Source: Pseudodonghicola sp048268305
Lineage (GTDB): Bacteria; Pseudomonadota; Alphaproteobacteria; Rhodobacterales; Rhodobacteraceae
Direction: 5' to 3'
Assembly (NCBI RefSeq): GCF_048268305.1
Contig: NZ_JBLWVT010000003.1
Span: 1-64,000 of the forward strand
DNA: 64,000 nucleotides
In this document: positions 53,615 through 63,287 of the stretch, one piece after another
Layout of the letters: every line of letters begins with the position of its first letter
Position numbering within the stretch: position 1 is the first letter of the stretch
Made by a program: the position numbers and the translations under genes
The notes under the pieces: model-generated
Seen by the model: the letters and a program-made list of their open reading frames with translations, nothing else
Database searches by the model: none
What the model was told of the DNA's origin: nothing

Positions 53615-55215
53615 GGTTTGGATTCCTCTCGGTATAGGGTGCGCACCGACAGCCCGGCGGCCTGCCGGTCCCAGACGGGGGGCGGCGCGCCGGCCTCGCG
53701 CAATTCGGTCTTGCGGATCTTGTTGGTGTTCGACCGCGGCAGGCTGTCGCGCAGGTCGATGTAGCGGGGGATCATGTAATGCGGCAGCAGCCCGGCCAGA
53801 TGGCAGAGCAGTTCGACGGGATCGACCGTCGCCCCGGCACGCGGCACGAGGCAGAGCTTGATGTCGTCGTCCCCCTCGAAGCTCGAGGCGACGCCGACGG
53901 CGGCGGCCTCGGCCACGCCCGGATGGCGCAGCGCGGCGGCCTCGATCTCGAAAGAGGAGATATTCTCGGCCCGCCGGCGGATGCGGTCCTTGACCCGGTC
54001 GGCAAACCACAGGTTGCCGTCCCGATCCAGCCGGCCCATGTCGCCGGTGTGAAGCCACAGGTTGCGCCAGGCGTCGACGGTGGCCTCGGCCATGCCGTGA
54101 TAGCCTTGGAAGGTGATCCAGGGCAGCCGCGGCCGCACCAGGATCTCGCCAGTGCGGCCCAGGGGCAGCTCTTCGTCGCTGTCGGGATCGGCGATCCGCA
54201 GGTCATAGAATTCGCTGACCTTGCCGCAACTGCCGCGCGGGCTGTCGGCATCGGCCCAGGCGACGATGCCGATTTCGGTCATGCCCCAGCATTCCATCCC
54301 TTCGAGCCCGAAGCGGGCCTCGAAATCCTCGGCGATCTGGCGCGGGAAGGGGGCGCTCAGCACCCGGCGGACGGTGTTTTGCGCGTCATGGGGCGTGGGC
54401 GGGGCGGCATGGATCATCTCGATCATCGGGCCGTGGCCATAGGCCAGCGTGGCGCCGAACTGGCACAGCCGTTCCGACCAGCGCGCCGGGTCGAACTGGC
54501 GGTCCAGCACGATGCGGGCGCCGGCGATCAGCGTGCCGTAGATCGCCATGAACTTGCCCGCCATGTGAAAGAGCGGGTGAAAGCAATAGGAGGTGTCCTC
54601 GGCCGTCATGCCGAAGCGGCGCACGGTCTCGGTCGCGGTCAGGTAGTTCTGCGCATGGGTCAGGATCACCGGTTTCGCCGGCCCGGTGGTGCCCGAGGTG
54701 AAAAGGATCGAGGCCGCATCACGCCCGCGCACCGGCTGCGGCGGGGTGACCAGCGGCGGGGCAGAGAGCAGATCCTGCCAACGGGTTGCGCCGGCGGGGG
54801 CCTCGCCCGCCACGATCAGCCGGATGATGCCGGCGGCGGCCAGATCGACCTCGGCCAGCGCCGGCAGATAGGCGGCCTCGACGATCATCACTCGCGCCTC
54901 GCAGGCGGTCAGCGCATGGGTCAGCGGCTGGCCGCGATAGGCGGTGTTCAGGCAGACCTCGACCGCGCCGAGATGACCAAGCGCCAGCCAGGCGGTGATC
55001 GCCTCGGGCCCGTTGGGCAGCATGACCACCACGCGATCGCCGGGGCCGATGCCTTCGGCCAGCAGGCCGCCGGCGACCCGCTGCGCCAGGTCATGGGCGG
55101 CGCCATAGGTCAGGCTGGGGCCGTCCACGAAATCCATGAAGATCCGGTCCGGATCGCTCCCGGCCCGGTCGGCAAGCGCGCGACCGAGGGTCCAGGTATC
55201 TTGCTGTGATGTCAT
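53608..55215 (-). CDS. AMP-dependent acyl-CoA synthetase/ligase
   Basis: A 535-residue adenylate-forming enzyme that activates a carboxylic acid with ATP and CoA. Motifs: the P-loop ASILFTSGTTGPAKP, the adenine-binding GMTEIG region, the LHTGDMGRLDRDG hinge, and a C-terminal lysine in PRSNTNKIRKTEL. The ATG at 55215 has GGTGGA upstream; 55227 is an alternative. Within the operon it probably activates the imported acid. Substrate specificity is not readable. Confidence 0.9.
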   Translation of the reverse strand: MTSQQDTWTLGRALADRAGSDPDRIFMDFVDGPSLTYGAAHDLAQRVAGGLLAEGIGPGDRVVVMLPNGPEAITAWLALGHLGAVEVCLNTAYRGQPLTHALTACEARVMIVEAAYLPALAEVDLAAAGIIRLIVAGEAPAGATRWQDLLSAPPLVTPPQPVRGRDAASILFTSGTTGPAKPVILTHAQNYLTATETVRRFGMTAEDTSYCFHPLFHMAGKFMAIYGTLIAGARIVLDRQFDPARWSERLCQFGATLAYGHGPMIEMIHAAPPTPHDAQNTVRRVLSAPFPRQIAEDFEARFGLEGMECWGMTEIGIVAWADADSPRGSCGKVSEFYDLRIADPDSDEELPLGRTGEILVRPRLPWITFQGYHGMAEATVDAWRNLWLHTGDMGRLDRDGNLWFADRVKDRIRRRAENISSFEIEAAALRHPGVAEAAAVGVASSFEGDDDIKLCLVPRAGATVDPVELLCHLAGLLPHYMIPRYIDLRDSLPRSNTNKIRKTELREAGAPPPVWDRQAAGLSVRTLYREESKPC

Positions 55216-55272
55216 CGGGTCATCCACCGCTGGATTGGACAGGGCCGGGGCTGGCGCCCCGGCCCGCAGGGC

Positions 55273-56427
55273 TCAGGGTCGCATGAACTTGCCGTCGCGG
55301 ATCACCGCCGGCTGCATCGCCTCGCTGGTCCAGCCCTCGTGGTCGTCGGGGCCATAGCAGCCGAAGCCCTCGGTATAGGCGTCGATCTTGCAGACGGTTT
55401 CCAGCGCGTCGCGCAGCGCCGGGCCGGTCAGATCGCCCTCGACCTTCTGCGCGGCGGCGATGATGGCGTGATAGGCATTGGCGGCGATGATCTCGCCAAA
55501 GCCCTGCGGCGGGGTGCCGGCGGCGCTCAGCAGATCGGCGAAGCCCTTCAGCTCGGGCGTCGGATCGGCCCAGTTGGCGATCATGATCAGATGCACGCCC
55601 TCGCCCGCGGGGCCGGAGGCGTCGATGAAGCTTTGTTGTGCCAGCGCGCCCTGCGCCCAGATCGGTGCCTCAAGCCCGACCTGCTTGGCCGCCCGCACGA
55701 AGGAGGCGCCAAGCGCCGGGGCCGAGGCCTGGATCAGCACCACATCGGGTTCGGCGTTGCGGATGCGGGTCGCCTGCGGCGTCACATCGGTGGCCGAGAG
55801 CGGCGCCGAGACGGAGGCGACCAGTTCGATCCCCAGCGCGGCGGCGTCATGGTCCAGCCGGTCGTGCATGCCCTTGCCATAGGCGTCTTCCTGATAGAAC
55901 AGCGCCACCTTCTTGGCGCCGCCGGCCAGCGCGCGCTTCAGGAAGGCCTCGCCGATCAGCGTGTCGCTGGGCAGGGTGCGGAAGACCCAGGGAAAGAACT
56001 TCTGGTCCTTCGAGACCACCGCATCGGTGCCGTTGGGGGCCAGCACCGGCACCTGCGCCTGCGCCGCGATCGGGCCGGCGGCCAGCGTGCCGCTGCCGAT
56101 GGTGGAGCCGATCACCGCCTGCACCTTTTCCTGCATCGTCAGCTGGCGCATGCCGCGGGCGGCCTCGGTCGGGTTGGTGGCATCGTCATAGATGAACAGC
56201 TGGACCGGATGGCCGTTCACTCCTCCTTGCGCGTTGGTCTGGGCGGCCAGTGCCAGAACCGCGTCGCGTTCGGGAATGCCGAAGGGCGCCGCCGGGCCGC
56301 TGAGGCTGAGCAGCAGGCCGATCTTGAGCGGCGCCTTTTCTTCGGCGGCGAGCGGGCCGGTGGCGATCACTGCGGCCGCCGTGGCGGTGCCGAGCGCGCG
56401 CAGCGCCCGGATCAGAGTCTGTTTCAT
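55273..56427 (-). CDS. ABC transporter substrate-binding protein, branched-chain/amide type
   Basis: A 384-residue periplasmic binding protein. It has a signal peptide (LRALGTATAAAVIATGPLAA), then LKIGLLLSLSGPAAPFG and the Leu/Ile/Val-binding fold with AVIGSTIGSGTLAAGPIA and KVALFYQEDAYGKG. It supplies ligand to the LivHM/LivGF permease in the same operon. Such proteins also bind aromatic acids and amides, which fits the CoA-activation genes around it. RBS GGGAGGAG. Confidence 0.92.
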   Translation of the reverse strand: MKQTLIRALRALGTATAAAVIATGPLAAEEKAPLKIGLLLSLSGPAAPFGIPERDAVLALAAQTNAQGGVNGHPVQLFIYDDATNPTEAARGMRQLTMQEKVQAVIGSTIGSGTLAAGPIAAQAQVPVLAPNGTDAVVSKDQKFFPWVFRTLPSDTLIGEAFLKRALAGGAKKVALFYQEDAYGKGMHDRLDHDAAALGIELVASVSAPLSATDVTPQATRIRNAEPDVVLIQASAPALGASFVRAAKQVGLEAPIWAQGALAQQSFIDASGPAGEGVHLIMIANWADPTPELKGFADLLSAAGTPPQGFGEIIAANAYHAIIAAAQKVEGDLTGPALRDALETVCKIDAYTEGFGCYGPDDHEGWTSEAMQPAVIRDGKFMRP

Positions 56428-56449
56428 GGGTCTCCTCCCTGAAGAAATG

Positions 56450-57610
56450 TCACGCTTGGCGCGACGGGTCGTTGTTAAGCCAGTCGAGAATCTCCGCCCG
56501 GTCGGCGTCGAGCGCCGGCGGGTCGCGCCGCAGCCGGGCGGGGGTGTCTGACAGGGTCAGCGGGTTGCCCACCAGCCGCACCTGCTCTCCTCCGGGCAGG
56601 GTGGCGTCGATCAGCAATCCGTTGGCGGCGATCTGCGGATGCGCCAGCGCCTCGGCCAGGCTTTGCGCCGGGGCGCAGAGCAGATCCTGCGCGGCGACGC
56701 GGGCATGCGCCTCGGCCGTGCTCAGGGCGCGGAAGGCATCGCCCAGCAGCGCCCGGATCTCTTCCCGGTGCTGGCGCTGATCCTCCGGCGTCGCCAGATG
56801 CGGCGCGGTGCTGGCGTCGGGCAGATCCAGCGCCTGACAGAGCAGCCGCAGCGGGTTCTCGCGGAAGAAGCCCAGCACGGTCAGAAAGCCGTCGCGGGTC
56901 TCGAACACGAAGTTCGGCGCCAGATCGAACCATTTGGTGGTGGTCCCATGCATCAGCGTGGTGGCGGCCTCGAGGCTCTGGATCGCCACCGCGGTGTCGA
57001 GCAGGTTGATCGCCACCCGTTGGCCCTGGCCGGTCTTCTGTCGGCCGAGAAGCGCCAGCAGGATGCCCTGCACCAGCGTCTGACCCGAGGCATAGTCGAT
57101 CGCCGGCGGGTTGACGAAATGCGGCAGCCCGTCGGCACCGGCGGATTCGCGCGCCATCCCCGACAGCGACTGGATGATCAGATCCTGACCGCCCGCCTTC
57201 GACAAGGGCCCGGTTTCGCCAAAGCCCGAGGCCCAGGCATAGATCAGCCGCGGGTTCAGCGCGCGCAGCGTCTCGTATCCGATCCCCAGCCGCTCGGCCA
57301 CGCCGGGGCGGAAGTTGTGGATCAGCACGTCGGCGCGGGCCAGCAGGCCCATCAGCATCGCCATATCCTCGGCCGATTTCGCATCGAGCGCGATCGAGCG
57401 CTTGTTGCGGTTGGCGGCGGCGAAATGGCTGCTCATCATCCCCTTCTGGACCGAGGCGGGGTCGGAGCTGCGCAATACCTCGCCGCTGCCGGCACGTTCC
57501 ACCTTGATCACGTCGGCACCGAAATCGCCGAGGATCTGGGCGGCGAGCGGGCCTTGATAGACCTCGCTCATGTCGATGACGAGAAGCCCGTCGAGAACTC
57601 CCTTATCCAT
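56450..57610 (-). CDS. CaiB/BaiF (class III) CoA-transferase, first copy
   Basis: A 386-residue family III CoA-transferase. The N-terminal VIDMSEVYQGPLAAQILGDFGADVIKVE is typical, and the catalytic Asp lies in NLLDTAVAIQ. It probably moves CoA between acyl donors and the pathway acid. ATG 57610 follows the acyl-CoA dehydrogenase by a 10-bp gap. It shares only family-level similarity with the copy at 58773. Confidence 0.9.
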   Translation of the reverse strand: MDKGVLDGLLVIDMSEVYQGPLAAQILGDFGADVIKVERAGSGEVLRSSDPASVQKGMMSSHFAAANRNKRSIALDAKSAEDMAMLMGLLARADVLIHNFRPGVAERLGIGYETLRALNPRLIYAWASGFGETGPLSKAGGQDLIIQSLSGMARESAGADGLPHFVNPPAIDYASGQTLVQGILLALLGRQKTGQGQRVAINLLDTAVAIQSLEAATTLMHGTTTKWFDLAPNFVFETRDGFLTVLGFFRENPLRLLCQALDLPDASTAPHLATPEDQRQHREEIRALLGDAFRALSTAEAHARVAAQDLLCAPAQSLAEALAHPQIAANGLLIDATLPGGEQVRLVGNPLTLSDTPARLRRDPPALDADRAEILDWLNNDPSRQA

Positions 57611-57620
57611 CCTCACCGCC

Positions 57621-58757
57621 TCAGTCCGACAGGACATGCTTGGCGACGATCAGCCGCTGGATTTCATTGGTGCCCTCGTAGATCTGGGTGATCTTGGCGT
57701 CGCGCATCATCCGCTCGACCGGATAGTCGCGCAGATAACCATAGCCGCCATGCAGCTGCACCGCGTCCACCGCCACCGACATCGCCGCATCGGAACAGGC
57801 GGCCTTGGCCATCGAGGCGAGCTGGCGCGCCTCGGGTTGCTCGCGCAGCGAGAAGTCGACCGCGCGATAGAGCAGGGCGCGGGCGCTTTCGACCCGGATG
57901 GTCATGTCGCCGATCTTCTCCTGGATCAGCTGATAGCGCGCTAAGGGCTTGCCCATCGACTTGCGTTGCTTGACATAGGCCACCGCCTGATCCAGCGCGC
58001 CCTGCGCCACGCCAAGCGCCTGACCGGCGATCACCGGGCGCGAATGGGTCAGCGACCGGCTCATCCGCGCCATGCCGCCGGTCGGCCCGCCGACCACGCG
58101 GCCCAGCGGAATGCGGCAATTGTCGAAGATCACATCGGCGGTGGGGGAGCCCTTGAGCCCCATCTTCTGCTCGTTCTCGCCAAAGCTGATGCCGGGATCG
58201 TCGCGGTGCACCATGAAGACGCCGAATTCATCGCCCTCGGTACGGGTGACGACCAGATACCAATCGGCCCAGCCGGCATTGGTGATGAACCGCTTGGTGC
58301 CGTTCAGCACCCATGTGTCGCCCTCGGCCACCGCGCGGGTGGTCATGCCGGCCATGTCGGTGCCGCCCTGCGGTTCGGTGATGCACCAGGCGGTCTTCAG
58401 CTCGCCGGCGGCGACCGGTGGGATGATCTGCCGCTTCAGTTCTTCGGACCCATCGCGGACCAGCGGGTCGAGCGTGCCCCAGCCCAGCGTCATCGTCAGC
58501 GCCGAAGACGAGCAGACCCGTCCCATTTCCTCGACCGCGATGACCTGCGCCATCAGATCGCCGCCGCCGCCGCCGTATTCCTCGGGCAGGCCCAGACCCA
58601 GCAGGCCGGTGTCGCGGAAGATCGCGAATTGGGCCTCGGGCGGGCCGCCGGTGCGGTCAAGCTCGGCCGCCAGCGGTTCGATCTTGTCGCGCGCGATGCG
58701 TCGCACCGTGTCGCGGAACGCTTGGTAGGTATCCCAGTTCTGTGCCATCTCGTTCAT
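57621..58757 (-). CDS. Acyl-CoA dehydrogenase
   Basis: A 378-residue FAD flavoprotein making an alpha-beta double bond in an acyl-CoA. Motifs: AWCITEPQGGTDMAG, FITNAGWADWYLV, and near the end IYEGTNEIQRLIVAK with the catalytic Glu. The ATG at 58757 has GGAGGAGAG upstream. It passes electrons to ETF, which is not in the window. Placement between two CoA-transferases suggests a beta-oxidation-like step in the pathway. Confidence 0.95.
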   Translation of the reverse strand: MNEMAQNWDTYQAFRDTVRRIARDKIEPLAAELDRTGGPPEAQFAIFRDTGLLGLGLPEEYGGGGGDLMAQVIAVEEMGRVCSSSALTMTLGWGTLDPLVRDGSEELKRQIIPPVAAGELKTAWCITEPQGGTDMAGMTTRAVAEGDTWVLNGTKRFITNAGWADWYLVVTRTEGDEFGVFMVHRDDPGISFGENEQKMGLKGSPTADVIFDNCRIPLGRVVGGPTGGMARMSRSLTHSRPVIAGQALGVAQGALDQAVAYVKQRKSMGKPLARYQLIQEKIGDMTIRVESARALLYRAVDFSLREQPEARQLASMAKAACSDAAMSVAVDAVQLHGGYGYLRDYPVERMMRDAKITQIYEGTNEIQRLIVAKHVLSD

Positions 58758-58772
58758 CTCTCTCCTCCTCGA

Positions 58773-59957
58773 TCAGACCGTCTTGGCCTTGGGTGTTTGG
58801 CTGGCTTTCGGCGCGCGCCGGGGCGGCCATTCCAGACTGCGGGTCCTGGCCTGGGCATTGGCCTCGACCAGGGTGGCGACCTCGGCGGCAGGCAGGCCGG
58901 CCTTGGTCAGCACCTCTGCCGTGCGGTCGGCCATGTCGATGGCGGGAAAGGGCGCGCTGTCGCCATCGAACTTCGGGGCCAGCGGCACGGTGGTCGGCGC
59001 CTGGCCCAGCCGGTGGCGCGCTTGCGGATCGCTGGCGATCTCCTCGGGGGAGAGCACCGGCGTCACGCAGGCCTCGGCCCCGTCGAAACGCGCGGCCCAG
59101 TCGTCGCGGCTGCGGCTGGCGAAGGCGGCGGTCAGCCGTGCCTCGAGCGCGGGCCAGAGATCGGGGTCCATGTGATAGGGCACCGGGTCGTCGAAGCCGA
59201 GCACGCGCCACAGGTTGGCGAAGAAGGCAGGCTCCAGCGCGCCCACCGCCATATGGCCGCCATCGGCGCAGGCATAGCAGCGGTAGAAGGGGGCGCCGCC
59301 GTCCAGCAGACCCTTGCCGCGCGCCGGCATGAAGTCGCTGCCCCACATGTCGGCGTGCATTCCCATCATCGACAGGCAGCCGTCCATCATCGCCGCATCG
59401 ACATGGCGGCCGCGTCCGGTCGCCTGGCGCGCCACCAGCGCGGCGAGGATGCCGGCCACCGCGAAGAGGCTGCCACCGGCGAAATCGGCGATCAGGTTCA
59501 GCGGCACCGTGGGCGGCGCATCGGCCGGACCCAGCGCCCCCAGCACGCCGGCGGCGGCGAGATAGTTGATGTCATGCCCGGCCTCCTGCGCCCGTGGGCC
59601 GTCCTGGCCGTAGCCGGTGAGCGAGCAGTAGACCAGCGCCGGGTTGATCGCCGAGAGTTCGGCATAGCCGGCGCCCAGCCGGTCGGCGACGCCGGGGCGG
59701 AAGCCCTCCATCACCACATCGGCGGTTTCGATCAGCCGGTGCAGGGCGCGGCGGCCGCTGTCCTGTTTCAGATCGAGCCGGATCAGCGTCTTGCCGCGGG
59801 CGAAGACCGGGGCGACGCCGGCATCGCCACCGGCGCCGACGGTGATCACCTCGGCCCCCATGTCGGCCAGCAGCATGGTGGCATAGGGGCCGGGCGCCAG
59901 TCGCGACAGGTCGATGACGCGGATGCCGGTCAGCGGGCGGGGGGAGGATGTCGTCAT
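58773..59957 (-). CDS. CaiB/BaiF (class III) CoA-transferase, second copy
   Basis: A 394-residue CoA-transferase or alpha-methylacyl-CoA racemase-like protein. RVIDLSRLAPGPYATMLLADMGAEVI opens the fold, and a candidate catalytic Asp is in HVDAAMMDGCLSMMG. A lysine-rich tail (KASQTPKAKTV) is unusual. Start ATG 59957 lies one base after the LivGF stop; a TTG at 59966 is less likely. It closely follows the transporter genes. Confidence 0.88.
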   Translation of the reverse strand: MTTSSPRPLTGIRVIDLSRLAPGPYATMLLADMGAEVITVGAGGDAGVAPVFARGKTLIRLDLKQDSGRRALHRLIETADVVMEGFRPGVADRLGAGYAELSAINPALVYCSLTGYGQDGPRAQEAGHDINYLAAAGVLGALGPADAPPTVPLNLIADFAGGSLFAVAGILAALVARQATGRGRHVDAAMMDGCLSMMGMHADMWGSDFMPARGKGLLDGGAPFYRCYACADGGHMAVGALEPAFFANLWRVLGFDDPVPYHMDPDLWPALEARLTAAFASRSRDDWAARFDGAEACVTPVLSPEEIASDPQARHRLGQAPTTVPLAPKFDGDSAPFPAIDMADRTAEVLTKAGLPAAEVATLVEANAQARTRSLEWPPRRAPKASQTPKAKTV

Positions 59958-59958
59958 G

Positions 59959-61494
59959 TCAGGCAACCTTTTCCTGTTCGTCGTCGGGGCCCAGATAGGC
60001 CCGCATCAGCCGGTCCCGATCCGAGAGGATTGCGGGCGCCGCCCTCAGCGACACCTCGCCCTCGGCCAGGACCACCACGTGATCGGCAAGCCGGGCGGCA
60101 AAGGCGGCGTTCTGTTCGGCCAGCACCACGCCGATGCCGTGCTCGACGATGCGGCGAATGGTGTCCTCGAGCGTGTCGTAGACCGCCGGCGCCAGGCCCT
60201 GTGTCGGCTCGTCCAGCAACAGCACCCGGGGCCGCTGGCTCAGCGCCATGGCCAGCGCCAGCATCTGCTGTTCGCCGCCGCTCAGCATCCGCGCCTCGCT
60301 GGCGAGCCGTTCATGCAGCCGCGGGAACATCTCGCGCAGCTCGCCCTGCAGTTCGGCCAGTTGATCACCCGCCAATCGCCGTTGCGCGATTTCGAGGTTT
60401 TCCAGAACGCTGAGCGTCGGGAAGATATTGCCGCGGATCTCGGGCACGAAGCAGACGCCCCTTTCCGCCCGGCGATGGGCCGGAAGGCCGTGGATCTCCT
60501 CCCCCTCCATGCGGATGGAGCCGGAGGATTTCACCAATCCGCCGATGGCGCCCAGAAGGCTGCTCTTGCCGGCGCCATTGGCGCCCAGCAGGGCCACCAC
60601 GCCCGAGCGTGGCACGTCGAGGTCGATGCCGAAGCAGACCTGGATGCGGCCGTATTGTGCGGTCAGCCCCTTGCAGCGCATCAGCGGCGCCTCTTCCGGG
60701 ACGGCCACCGGCCGGCGCGCCGCCCTGGGGGTGTCGGCACCGGTCGAGCCCAGATAGATGCGGATGAAATCCGGCCTGCGGCTGACCTCGGCCGGGGTGC
60801 CGTGATCCAGCACCCGGCCATTTTCCAGCACCGTCATCTGGTCGGAGAGGTCCGAGACGAAGCGGAAGTTGTGTTCGACCAGCAGCACGCCCACGCCTTC
60901 CGAGGCCAACCGCCTGATCTGCGCCTTGAGCGCGTCCTGCTCGGCATGGGACAGGCCGGCCGCCGGCTCGTCCAGCAGGATGAAGCTGGGCCCGCCCATC
61001 ACCGCGCGGCCGACGTCGATCAGCCGGACGGTACCCATCGGCAACTCGCCCATGGTATGATGCGCCAGGTCGCCCAGGTTCAGCTCCTCGAGTACCGCAT
61101 GGGCGCGCTGGTCGATCTCGCGCGCCTCGCGGCGGCCCAGCGGCGTGCCGAGACAGGCATCCCAGAGATGCGAGGAGAGCGACACCACACCGCCGGACTT
61201 CATCGCCTCGATCACGCTGGCCTCGGGGTCGATGCGCGGGGTCTGGAAGGTGCGGCAGAGGCCCAGTTGCACCCGCCGGTGCGCCGGCAGGGCCGAGATG
61301 TCGCGCCCGTTCAACCGCACGCTGCCGGTCTCGATCGGGGCGAAGCCGGTGATCGCGTTGAACAGGGTCGATTTTCCCGATCCGTTCGATCCGACGACGG
61401 CGGCGATCTGCCCCGGCGCCACGCTGACCGATACGCCGTCAAGCGCCTTGATGCCGCCGAAGCGGACCGAGATGTCAGTGGCTTCTAGCTTCAT
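59959..61494 (-). CDS. Fused LivG-LivF ABC ATP-binding protein
   Basis: A 511-residue protein with two ATPase domains. Domain 1 has Walker A GSNGSGKST (35-43) and Walker B FILLDEP, but its signature reads ELPMGTVRL (150-158) in place of LSGGQ. Domain 2 has GANGAGKSS (304-312), the normal signature LSGGEQQ and LLLDEPTQGLAP. Separate LivG and LivF are the rule; this is a fusion, linked by ~25 residues. It energises uptake through LivH/LivM. Overlaps livM by ATGA. Confidence 0.93.
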   Translation of the reverse strand: MKLEATDISVRFGGIKALDGVSVSVAPGQIAAVVGSNGSGKSTLFNAITGFAPIETGSVRLNGRDISALPAHRRVQLGLCRTFQTPRIDPEASVIEAMKSGGVVSLSSHLWDACLGTPLGRREAREIDQRAHAVLEELNLGDLAHHTMGELPMGTVRLIDVGRAVMGGPSFILLDEPAAGLSHAEQDALKAQIRRLASEGVGVLLVEHNFRFVSDLSDQMTVLENGRVLDHGTPAEVSRRPDFIRIYLGSTGADTPRAARRPVAVPEEAPLMRCKGLTAQYGRIQVCFGIDLDVPRSGVVALLGANGAGKSSLLGAIGGLVKSSGSIRMEGEEIHGLPAHRRAERGVCFVPEIRGNIFPTLSVLENLEIAQRRLAGDQLAELQGELREMFPRLHERLASEARMLSGGEQQMLALAMALSQRPRVLLLDEPTQGLAPAVYDTLEDTIRRIVEHGIGVVLAEQNAAFAARLADHVVVLAEGEVSLRAAPAILSDRDRLMRAYLGPDDEQEKVA

Positions 61495-62435
61495 TGCCGG
61501 GCCCCCTTGGTTGCGCTGCGGGCGGGCAGCAGGTCACGCAGGCTCATCAACCCCTTGGGGGCGATCAGCAGCACCAGCAGCAGCGCGCCGCCATAGAACA
61601 TGCCGGCGGATTCCGCGCCCGGCAGCAGGGTGGACAGAAGGGTCAGCACCACGGCGCCGAGGATCGGGCCGAGCACGGTGCTGACACCGCCGACCATGGC
61701 CATCAGCAGCACCGAGATGGAGACCGAGGAGCCCAGCGACTCGGGCCCGAGGTAGGAGATGTAATGGGCATAGAGCCAGCCGGCGATCCCGGCGATGCCG
61801 GCCGAGAGGCTGAGCGCGGTGCTGCGCGCATGGGCGACGTCGATGCCGTCGGCGGCGGCGCGCAATGCGTCGTTGCGCACCGATTTCAGCCCGGCCCCGT
61901 AGGGCGAGCGGTAGAGCTGCGCCAGGATCAGCGCGACCAGCGCGACGATGCCCCAGGCCAGCCCGTGCAGCCAGCCCGCATCCATCGGACCGGGCAGGGG
62001 CGGCAGGCCGGACAGGCCGATATAGCCGCCGGTCAGATCGCCGCCCTCGCGGACCAGGATGTCGAACATCGAGCTGAACAGCAGCGTCGCCATCGCCAGG
62101 CCGAGGTGGGACATATTGGTGACCAGCCGGGCGAAGGGATAGGCGAAGGCCGCCGGCAGGGCGACGGCGACCACCAGCCCGGCAAGCGGCGGTGCGCCAT
62201 AGCGGGTGGTGAGGATGGCGGTGCCATAGGCGCCGAGCGCGGCAAAGGCCGCCTGCGCCACCGAGAGGATGCCGCAGAGCCCGAAGGAGACGCCGACCGA
62301 CAGTGCCATCAGCGCATAGATCGCCATCAGCACCGAGGTGTCGAGCCAGAAGAGATTGCCGGTGACGAAGATGCCGGCGAGCGCCGCCAGCAGGGCGACC
62401 GTCAGGGCGGGGGTGAGGCTGCGCCAGATGGTCAT
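61491..62435 (-). CDS. livM: Branched-chain amino acid-type ABC permease LivM
   Basis: A 314-residue inner-membrane permease with about nine hydrophobic segments. The family pattern YALMALSVGVSFGLCGILSVAQAAFAALGAYG is evident near residue 40, and the coupling loop contains SPYGAGLKSVRNDALRAAADGID. It forms the channel with LivH. It overlaps both neighbours by four bases. Confidence 0.93.
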   Translation of the reverse strand: MTIWRSLTPALTVALLAALAGIFVTGNLFWLDTSVLMAIYALMALSVGVSFGLCGILSVAQAAFAALGAYGTAILTTRYGAPPLAGLVVAVALPAAFAYPFARLVTNMSHLGLAMATLLFSSMFDILVREGGDLTGGYIGLSGLPPLPGPMDAGWLHGLAWGIVALVALILAQLYRSPYGAGLKSVRNDALRAAADGIDVAHARSTALSLSAGIAGIAGWLYAHYISYLGPESLGSSVSISVLLMAMVGGVSTVLGPILGAVVLTLLSTLLPGAESAGMFYGGALLLVLLIAPKGLMSLRDLLPARSATKGARQ

Positions 62436-63283
62436 GCCCGGCCTCCCGCCACATCGGTGCCACGCAGCGATTTCGTCGCCAGTACCGCGAAGATGAACAA
62501 GAGCGGCAGCAGCGTCGCCAGGCTGGAGGAGGCGAAGCCGGCGCTCAGCGATTCGATGACGCCGATGATCAGCCCGCCCCAGAAGGCGTGCAGCGGTTTC
62601 TCCAGCCCGAACAGGATCGCCGCGCCGAGCGAGGTGATGGTCAGCGGCACGGCCGAGGAGAACATCAGCCCGGCGCCATGCAGCAGCATCAGCCCGGCCA
62701 CCCCGGCCAGGGCGCCGCCGAGGATGAAGGTCAGATATTGCACCCGTTTGACCGCGATCCCGGCGATGGCAGCGCCGCGGGCGTTGTCGGCGCCGGCTCG
62801 CATCACCCGGCCCAGGGCTGTGCGGTAAAGCACCAGATAGACCGCGCCGGCCAGCGCCACGCCGATCGCCGCCGACAGCAGCGATTGCCGCGACAGCAGG
62901 ATGCCGCCCAGCTCGACCGGCGCGGCCGAGGTCATCTTGACGAAGGGCGACTTGCCGAAGACGGTCAGCACCAGGCTTTCCAGCAGGATGGCAAAGCCGA
63001 AGCTGGCGAGGATGACGATCAGCCGGTCGCCCGCATAGCGCCGCATCAGCAGCAGCGAGGCGAAGCCCACCACCGAAGCGGCGGCCATGGCGGCGAGGAT
63101 CGCCAATGCCCAGCCCAGCGGCCCGCCCAGGGTGAAGCCGATGGCGGCGGCCAGAACCACATAGGCACCGATCGCCAGATCCACCGTGCCGGTGGTGACG
63201 AAGACCAGGCTGATCGGGATGGCGATGACCCCATAGGTCACCCCCAGCAGCAGCCCGCGCAGGACGAATTCCAGAATGTCCAT
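62432..63283 (-). CDS. livH: Branched-chain amino acid-type ABC permease LivH
   Basis: A 283-residue permease. The N-terminus FVLRGLLLGVTYGVIAIPISLVFVTTGTVDLAIGAYV and the coupling segment TALGRVMRAGADNARGAAIAGI are typical of LivH, with eight hydrophobic segments. It starts four bases after the hydrolase gene stop and is the first transporter gene of the operon. Confidence 0.93.
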   Translation of the reverse strand: MDILEFVLRGLLLGVTYGVIAIPISLVFVTTGTVDLAIGAYVVLAAAIGFTLGGPLGWALAILAAMAAASVVGFASLLLMRRYAGDRLIVILASFGFAILLESLVLTVFGKSPFVKMTSAAPVELGGILLSRQSLLSAAIGVALAGAVYLVLYRTALGRVMRAGADNARGAAIAGIAVKRVQYLTFILGGALAGVAGLMLLHGAGLMFSSAVPLTITSLGAAILFGLEKPLHAFWGGLIIGVIESLSAGFASSSLATLLPLLFIFAVLATKSLRGTDVAGGRA

Positions 63284-63287
63284 GCGC

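Noticed and set aside
50054..53764. A 1236-residue frame antisense to the oxidoreductase
   Set aside because: It has no recognisable motifs and lies exactly opposite a well-supported gene.
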